64,000 nucleotides of DNA, taken from contig CM055092.1 of assembly GCA_029204225.1 (NCBI GenBank), positions 24,057,005 to 24,121,004 of the forward strand, written 5' to 3'. Position 1 is the first letter of the stretch. Every line of letters begins with the position of its first letter. Below the pieces are notes generated by a model that made no database searches, had not been told where the DNA came from, and saw only the letters and a program-made list of their open reading frames with translations. Below, one piece after another: positions 56,471 through 64,000 of the stretch. Source of the DNA: Diphasiastrum complanatum (lineage: Eukaryota; Streptophyta; Lycopodiopsida; Lycopodiales; Lycopodiaceae). Position numbers and translations under genes: made by a program.

Positions 56471-57127
56471 TTAGCTGTCCTTGTCCATTTTTGTTTTCAT
56501 GCATCGTCTATTCACGCTCTGGTTTCGTTTTCGCAAAAATGCAAAAAATGCAAAAACTGCGACAAAAGCGACAAGAGTCCAAAAATCCCTAACTTACAAA
56601 ATTGGCTTTGCTAAAAAAAGAAGAAGCAAAGGCCGAAAATCCCGAAGTAAGACTAGAATGCTGAAGGCCGAAGCGAGAGAAAGTGGCGAAGTGAGAAAAT
56701 CCCGAAGCGACGAAAAAAGCGTGCCAAAATCCAAAAGGTTTTCAAAGATCACAGATTTCCAACAAGATAGAGCTGTACATGGGGAGGCTTTGTTGTAGAT
56801 TGGCACTTTAAAGAGCTAACACATCTAACCTTCTGTTGTCTTCAGATCGGATGCACAAATTACTGGTTTGTTCATATCGACAACATCAACAAGTTGTTTT
56901 TTAAGTTCGAAATCAATCCAAAAAGTCTATTTTTATCAACATGAACTATACAAAGTTTTCTGGCATGCCACATTTTCATTGTTCACGTGGATGTTGAGGA
57001 CTTTGATGTCGAGGCCGGGCCCAAAACCATTTGTCAGGAATGGCAGGCATGTTGATGCAGATTGTCATTGACTTTCCTTGTATTTCTGCAGACTGTAAGA
57101 ATATTTACAATAGCAAACTGAATGGAT
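56471..57127. other. No recognised gene; CGAAG-rich patch
   Basis: 56630-56720 repeats CCCGAAG/GGCGAAG words. The plus-strand 105-codon lysine-rich frame (56481-56798) is probably compositional. Confidence 0.4.
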
Positions 57128-57895
57128 CTAGATTAGTAAAGAGAGATAGGGATGGAGGGGATACAAATCCAACGCCCCCCCCTCTCTTAAGCTGAATGCC
57201 TTGATTTGTAAATTCAAGATAGCACAAAAATTCTTCTGTGCTTCCTGATTGAATCCCTTTGTAAATATATCTACTACCATGTATTGGGTTCTGCAAAATT
57301 TCAGACTCACCTCCTTGTTGAGTATCATGCTCCTGGTGTATTGATATCTAATTTCGATGTGCTTACTCCTAGAATGAAATCTAGGATTGATGGATAATGC
57401 AATAGCACTCTGATTATCAGATTGTATCATTGTTGGAGCAGACTGTCTGAGACCAATATCATATAGTAAATCTCTCAACCAGATGGCCTCTTTGGTAGCT
57501 TGAGAGGCTGCAATGTATTCAGATTCTGTGGAAGACATTGCAATGGAGATTTGCTTATGACTATTCCAAGATATTAGACCATTGTTGAGCAAAAAAACGT
57601 ATCCAAAAGTTGATTTTCTGGTGTTGATATCACCTGCCCAATTTGCATCTGTATATCCATGAAGAGGATGGATATTGGATGGATCTCCATCACCATAGCA
57701 GATGCATAGGTCCATAGTAGCTTGTACATATCTGATTACTCTGAAAAGAGCTTTCCAATGGATCATGCCAGGATTGGTCATAAACTGACTCAAGGAACTG
57801 ATGTTCCTTGGATAATATGAGACCTGGATCCATGGGATTATGTACAGGCTTGCAATTCATGAAATTGAATTTCATCAGCAAATTATGAAAGTACC
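57128..57895 (-). pseudogene. Copia F: RNase H and 3' end
   Basis: Minus-strand copia C terminus. An RT tail (NCKPVHNPMDPG, about 57860) in a shifted frame is followed by YTDANWAGDINTRKSTFGYV, SSTESEYIAASQ and SKHIEIRYQYTR, the standard copia RNase H set. A polypurine tract (AAGAGAGGGGGGGG) near 57185-57172 precedes an LTR start (TTGGATTTGTATC). All upstream domains are missing. Confidence 0.88.
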
Positions 57896-58099
57896 TCTAC
57901 TGGGTGATATAGAGAAGTCTTTGATTTCTATCTCTGTGGATCTGAACAACACAAATGACTCGAAGACGTTCTATTTGTGCCAACCCTGCAACAAGACTTG
58001 CCCTCTGTAGCAAGAATAGCAGATGCAGGGATGCGCGTGACGTTTTTTTAACGAAGCATGCAACATGATTGACGCCAGCACTAGCACTCTCATAGCTCA

Positions 58100-59880
58100 A
58101 GGCAGAACGAAAGACAACCTATATCATCTGAAGGTGCACCTACCTGAAGATGAGATGCATCAGACCCATGACGACTTGCTAGATACTCCGTGGCACAGAA
58201 GACTCTGCCACATGAACTCAATGGCACTTTACTAGGCAAGTCATCATGGAGCGATAACAGGGGTCAGCATCTTGAATGCAACCAGTTCGACCACCTGTGA
58301 TGCATGTTTGAAAGGCAAGATGTCACGAACACCATTCGTCAAAGACTCCTATAGAACGACCAAGATTCTGGAGCTGGTGCACTCTGACATCTGCGGACCA
58401 TTCAACGTGATCTCAGTAGGAGGTTCAAGATATTACATAACCTTCATTGATGATTATAGCAAGTTTGTCAGAGTGTATTTTATTCAGAATAAATTTGAAG
58501 CACTCGATAAATTCACAGAATATGTGGATTGGACAGAGAGATGTACAGGCAACAAGGTGAAGCAGATCATAATGGATTGAGGTGACAAATATATCTCGGA
58601 TCGCTTCACTGACTTCTGCAATGATCGTGATATCATTCACAAAAGAACTGCAGCCTACACACCGCAACACAATGGTGTTTCTGAACGAAAGAACAGGACC
58701 CTAATGGAAGCAGCCAGATGCATTGGCCTATTTGAAAGCTCCAAGGGCACTGTGGGCTGGAGTAGTAGCTATAGCCGCATACATCCAGAACAGGATAGAC
58801 AAGTCTGGTGTTCCTCACACGACACCACATGAGCTATGGTGGGGTAGAAAACCCAACCTGTCTCACGTCAGAATTTTTGGCTGTGCAGCATATGCACATA
58901 TTCCTGATAAGCTTCGAAAGAAGCTTGATGAGAAAGCCGAGCAGGGATTTCTGGTAGATTATGACAACAATTCGTCATACTACAGAGTCTACATGCCAAA
59001 CACGAACACTGTGAAAATAGTGAGGGATGTCAAATTCGACGAGAGCAAGACTATGGCCAACAAAGACCCTGTCAGCTATGAAGTTATGGAAAGACAGTAC
59101 TATGACTTGCCGCCAACTTCAAAGGGAGTGAAGGACGAACATGAAAATGAATATTTTTGAGTCATCTCCCATTCGAGCGACAAATCTGACGAAGAAAGAT
59201 TCGAGAGGCAACCTGTCGCCGCAGTTCCTGTAAACCAAGATGGTTCCGGTCTGATCAGAGCAGACAAGGACAAAGGCATATCTGTTCTAGGAGGATCTCC
59301 CAGAAGGTCGACAAGACTACGAAGAGCGCTAGCAAGATATGTGCCAGACAGCTCAGCTTCCACATCAGAAGAATTTTGCGGGTTTAGTGGCAAACCACAG
59401 ACATTCGAAGAGGCGATTGAAAGTCCAGAAAAGGACAGATGGATCCAAGCCATGAACAAAGAAATGGAGTCCATGAGGAAGAACCAGGTATGGACGTTGG
59501 AGCCATTACCACATAAGCGCAAGATTGTCAAATGCAAATGGGTCTTCAAGCTCAAATACGGACCAGATGGAAATGTGACGAAATACAAGGCAAGATTGGT
59601 AGCGAAGGGTTTCTCTCAGAGATACGATATTGACTATTCTGAAACCTTCTCTCCTGTCGTCAAACATTCGTCCCTACGTCTGTTATTTGCATATGCAGCA
59701 GCTTATGACCTCAGGATCCACATTGTGGACGAGAAGATGGCCTTCTTACATGGCGAATTAGACGAAGAGGTCTACATGGATCAACCCCCAGGATTCATCT
59801 CAAATTCACTTCTTGACTATGTAAGTAGAATGCATAGAAGCATCTACGGTCTAAAACAGTCAGTCCTGGATGATACTTGA
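58100..59880 (+). pseudogene. Copia G: integrase and RT portion
   Basis: Plus strand, head to head with copia F. GAG-preintegrase PWHRRLCHMNSMAL (stop near 58232), integrase zinc region CDACLKGKMSRTPF and HSDICGPFNVIS (58272-58580), TGA, then TPQHNGVSERKNRT (about 58670) and its C-terminal part (58723-59160). RT follows from 59341 with KWVFKLKYGPDGNVTKYKAR and FLHGELDEEVYMDQPPG, breaking off after SIYGLKQS near 59870. YVDD and RNase H are missing. Whether F and G derive from one family is not clear. Confidence 0.87.
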
Positions 59881-60520
59881 CACATAGATAAAACAGAATA
59901 CAATAGTGTAATAGAGTGAAGAAGTCTGATGCTAGTAAGCAATCAAGACGATATACATAATACATGTCCGCCTGCGCGCGAAGACAATTTTGTCTAGGAT
60001 TAGAAGATCCAACTGTTCGCTAGTGAAGCGAGACTACTATTCGTGAGAGAACCGTGTTTCTTTCACGCCAACGCACTGCGTGGATTCGCATTTAGTTCAG
60101 AGAAAATAAATATAGATTATTTTCTTGTTGTGTTTGATCTTGAATGTTGAATGCTTATGCTGATATTTCATATGTCTGAGTTTTCTTGTTCATTTTGAAT
60201 TTCGCAATTTGTTTGAAACTAAGTCGAATGCTGCATTAATTTTATGAACGTAGATCAGCAGTGACTGACTACACTCTGGAGGATTGTAGGAGCGATTCAG
60301 CTGGCAGTGTCCAGCGGTCGCATCTGAACTCCATCTGAGCTGAAGAGAGTCGTGATTGATTCGCCTTCACGAAAGTTGTGCGAATCTGACAAATTTCTCA
60401 TTAGTCAATCACCTTTTCTCCTCATCATCTTAGTCCTAAATAAATACAAATCTAACAATCTATTACTAGCATAGACTATGTATTTATCTATAATCTTAAA
60501 TTTTAAATCAATGCAAAATG
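59881..60520. other. No recognised gene; possible LTR of copia G
   Basis: Non-coding sequence immediately after the truncated RT of copia G. It could be the element's LTR joined by deletion, but no TG/CA ends or repeats were identified. Confidence 0.3.
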
Positions 60521-60521
60521 T

Positions 60522-60727
<206 letters not shown>

Positions 60728-60912
60728 CACACACATTATAAATTTAACAATCTATTACTACCCAACACTATCTATATCTATTTATCTATTAATCTAAATT
60801 ATAGATCAATGCAAAATTCAAAACACATACACATCCTCTCAAACACACACACACACAATCTTAAATAATTTTAACAGTCTATTATAAACACTATCATAAA
60901 TCAATCTATTAT

Positions 60913-61033
<121 letters not shown>

Positions 61034-61256
61034 AAAACTTTATCTTTCAAAAAAAGAACAAAACATAAACTCCAAAATCTTTCAATATCTTCAAGCATAC
61101 ATCTACACTCCACCTCTTCTCTCTCTTTCTCTCTCACAAATCACAAATCTAATAATATGTTATTGCCAAACACTATCCTAAATAATACTAACAATCTATT
61201 ACAAGACCATTCAAACTATATTCATACTAACAATATTCACAACCGTACACATACAC

Positions 61257-61423
<167 letters not shown>

Positions 61424-61954
61424 ACAAACAAACAAACACCAACCTCAAACAAACAATTAAAAATCAAGCACCAATCTCAAACACTGATTTTCAAGCACTG
61501 ATCTTGAAACACTAATCTTCAAGCCCTCAAGCACTGATATTCAAGCCCTCAATCGCTCCAAAGACACTCCAACCTGCAAAAAATAGAGTGAGAGAGAAGG
61601 CGCTAGATCACGCGAATTCGAAAAACCAAATAGACGTCAAAATCTGATGACTCTGATTGGCCAGTTTGGCATATGGATTGTAATTTTGTCCATGGCCAGT
61701 CCCAAATCCTTCCACTTATTCCTACATGGCATTGGTACATAATATGGATCTACGTGCAATTGGCGAGGATTGGCCACATAACTTCTGATAGATTCTGGAG
61801 TTTTCTCAAAAACTGTAACTCTCCAAGTTGGCTGCTCTCCCAATGCAGGTATTTTATCCAATTCCTTGCCAGCCTCTATTTCGGAGGTCTTAAACGTGAG
61901 GACCCAACCACCACGCGAGGACTCATGAGGATGTTGTGCTAAAAAGCTCTGGAT

Positions 61955-63727
61955 CTAGTCCTCGATGCTGATTGGTCTTCTGAACAATGGTGTAGTCCTT
62001 GATGAAGATGGACCTGGTTGCACTACCTGTGGAACTGGCTGTTGTTCTTCAACTTCAGGGGCTCCACCCTGATCCATGCCCGAATCCAACCCTGTATCCA
62101 TAGGTGCATCAACTTGGTGCAGAGGGGAGAATTGCGGCATGACCGGAACTAAAATTTGAGGCCCAGCTTCCAACACATGAGCGACAGCCTTTTCATATGC
62201 GTTGATGGTTGTTTTAGCCTTTGCCAACTCAGTTGAAACTGTACATTTGAATCTGTCAAAGCAGCCTTGGAATCTGTGAAGTGCCACTTTGCAGGTTTCA
62301 ACCTTTTTAAACAAATACGCGATTTCAGTCGGAGTGACCGGATGATCAGGTATTTGCATTTGTAGATACGCATCACGCTCAAGGGTGGTCGCATCCAATT
62401 CACCTTGGAGATGTGTGTGATCTTGTTTGGCCATCTGCAGTTGTCCCTGGAGCAACTGCACTTGTTGCTTTGCATCCTACAAAATCTACTGTTGTGGAGG
62501 TGGTAGCAGCAAAAGGACTTGGTGGTACTTTCCCTGGTTGGTGTGGAGCAGGTGCCTATAACTCTTCTTCTTCAAAGAGGTCTTCTTCTTCATGGCCCTC
62601 AGGCACTGTGGCGTCGAACTGCTTTGGTGATTTGACAGCTTGCCCGACCCGACTTATGACTGGTGTGGCTTCAACTTGAGGTTGCTGCATAATCTGAAAA
62701 GAATCTTCAACACCAGTAGGAGTATCATGGAACTGTTCGAATCCTCTTCCAGAGGATTGGAGTTCAAAGGGTGCAGGGCTCTGGGGCATGACAAAAATTT
62801 CTGAGGCCCCAAGGGAGTCAGAATCATCGAATTTATCCATGAAATACTGGATGTTTGGGAAAACAGCTTATGTGTGTGGAGGTGAGGTGGCCTGGGCAAC
62901 TGTGATGGGAATGGTAGCCCCAATTGTCACAGAATGTCCGTGAGAGGAAGCAGAGGCGAGAGAAGCTTTAGAGACGGGGGGAATAAGTAGTTCAGTGCGA
63001 ATAGCAGCAGGGGGTGGAAGCGCAGCTGAAGATGTTTGCCTAGTACGCCGTCGTGACGCAGAAGGCGAGGTAGGAATGATGATCTCGGACGATGTCAACT
63101 ACGTGAGTTGGATGCCGGTTAAGATGACTTGGCCAGTGCTTCTTCATAGATAGAAAGCACAGAATCCATACGAAACCCATGGATTTTATTTTCAAGGTGG
63201 GAGGCTGCTAGGAGTGACAACAAAGGGCCAGCAGCAAATTGCTGCTTGGTATTGCTCTTGATGGCTCGTTTGAGCTCTCCAAAAACGGTCTTGAACCAGT
63301 TACATGGTTCTAGAGGAGCCTTGGCTATCTTGGCATGAGACTCAACTATCCTATGCAAAATGTGGGAAGTAATTCGATCTTTCCTAAGGTTGCCAACCAT
63401 CAGGACATTGTTAAGGAGCTGAGCAACGACGTGAATGGCAGGATCTGTAATGGCTTCTAGAAGGTATCCGTCATTAGTCCAGTGCAGATAATTGGTAACG
63501 TCAATATAAGGCTTAATAGCCTGTTTGGCTTGCTTATGGTTTGGTGAGTCTTGGGTACCAGATGCTATCCCTATGGCAGCAAGCGCGGCCTCAGTCATGC
63601 GCACCTTGTGTGTGGCTCCCTGGAAAGTAACGTAAAACTTGGATTTCTCCTCCTTCCAAGTACTGAAGGCAAGAGTGATAAAATCCATGTTGATTCTCCC
63701 CGAGAAGGCTCTCTCATGAATACCCAT
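61955..63727 (-). pseudogene. Unrecognised coding region with stops and a frameshift
   Basis: Minus strand, from 63727. A 202-codon frame (MGIHERAFSGRINMDFITLA to 63119) looks globular, with IKPYIDVTNYLHWTNDGYLL. The next block (63098-62556) is serine/proline/alanine-rich, then acidic, and is broken only by a TAA at 62865-62867. A third frame (62461-61955) is predicted helical or coiled-coil (LQMAKQDHTHLQGELDATTL) with a proline/glutamine tail. Consistent amino-acid character across lesions suggests one former gene. It vaguely recalls accessory proteins carried by plant retrotransposons, but I cannot name a family. Confidence 0.5.
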
Positions 63728-64000
63728 CCAATCTCACAAATTTCATGTCAAAATCTTTTCACAAGCCAATGTGGAGCTTCATTTCACCATTTTCTCTTTC
63801 ACAAGTTAGCTAGATTCCATTCTCTTGACATTCCACAGATGTCACCTCTTGAATGTCATTATTTCTTGGACTTGAAAGGAGGAGGAGTGTCTCATACACA
63901 CTTAGTGATATATGTGTTTACCTTATCATATCATGAAGCTTGTGATTAGCAATTTCAGAATCAATGTTTGTATCATGAATTTAATATACATAGTGATTTT
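63728..64000. other. Window edge, nothing recognised
   Basis: AT-rich sequence upstream of the preceding region. No feature seen. Confidence 0.5.

Overview
This window is plant nuclear DNA, probably from a seed plant with an expanded, retrotransposon-rich genome. The evidence is a spliced plant-type HIRA gene, Ty1/copia and Ty3/gypsy chromovirus elements primed by initiator Met-tRNA, hAT and CACTA DNA transposons, and very long (CT)n arrays. Nothing bacterial, organellar or viral was seen. The species cannot be named from the sequence.

The one host gene I can establish is HIRA, a WD40 histone H3.3 chaperone, on the minus strand. I assembled it from ten GT-AG exons between the ATG at 46021 and the TGA ending at 4147. 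The exons add up to 2952 nt and encode 983 aa, with no internal stop and consistent phases at all nine junctions. The gene spans 41.9 kb, of which about 93 percent is intron. Intron 8 alone is 23.7 kb (4653-28376), intron 4 is 7.9 kb and intron 1 is 2.5 kb. Most transposable elements between 5 and 45 kb therefore lie inside this gene.

Intron 8, left to right, holds: a broken copia element (A); a broken chromovirus (Ty3-1) whose reverse transcriptase was hit by an 88-bp tRNA-derived SINE-like insertion; a hAT transposase pseudogene; a nearly intact young chromovirus (Ty3-2, 13522-19883, target duplication ACATC) inserted in an intron of that hAT; a 355-bp-spaced direct repeat; copia element B with a (CT)n array at its 3' end; and a perfect-boundary 2 x 367 bp tandem duplication. 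Intron 4 holds copia fragment C and a GC-rich foldback element. Intron 1 holds a 404-bp terminal-repeat retrotransposon in miniature (TRIM) whose 144-bp LTRs each carry a tRNA-like sequence. It is the most unusual object in the window.

Upstream of HIRA (46-64 kb) I see only mobile-element debris and simple repeats. It holds a copia LTR with primer-binding site, a CACTA terminus with palindromic subterminal repeats, copia pieces E, F and G, six or more long (CT)n or (GA)n arrays, and one unrecognised, mutated coding region on the minus strand at 61955-63727.
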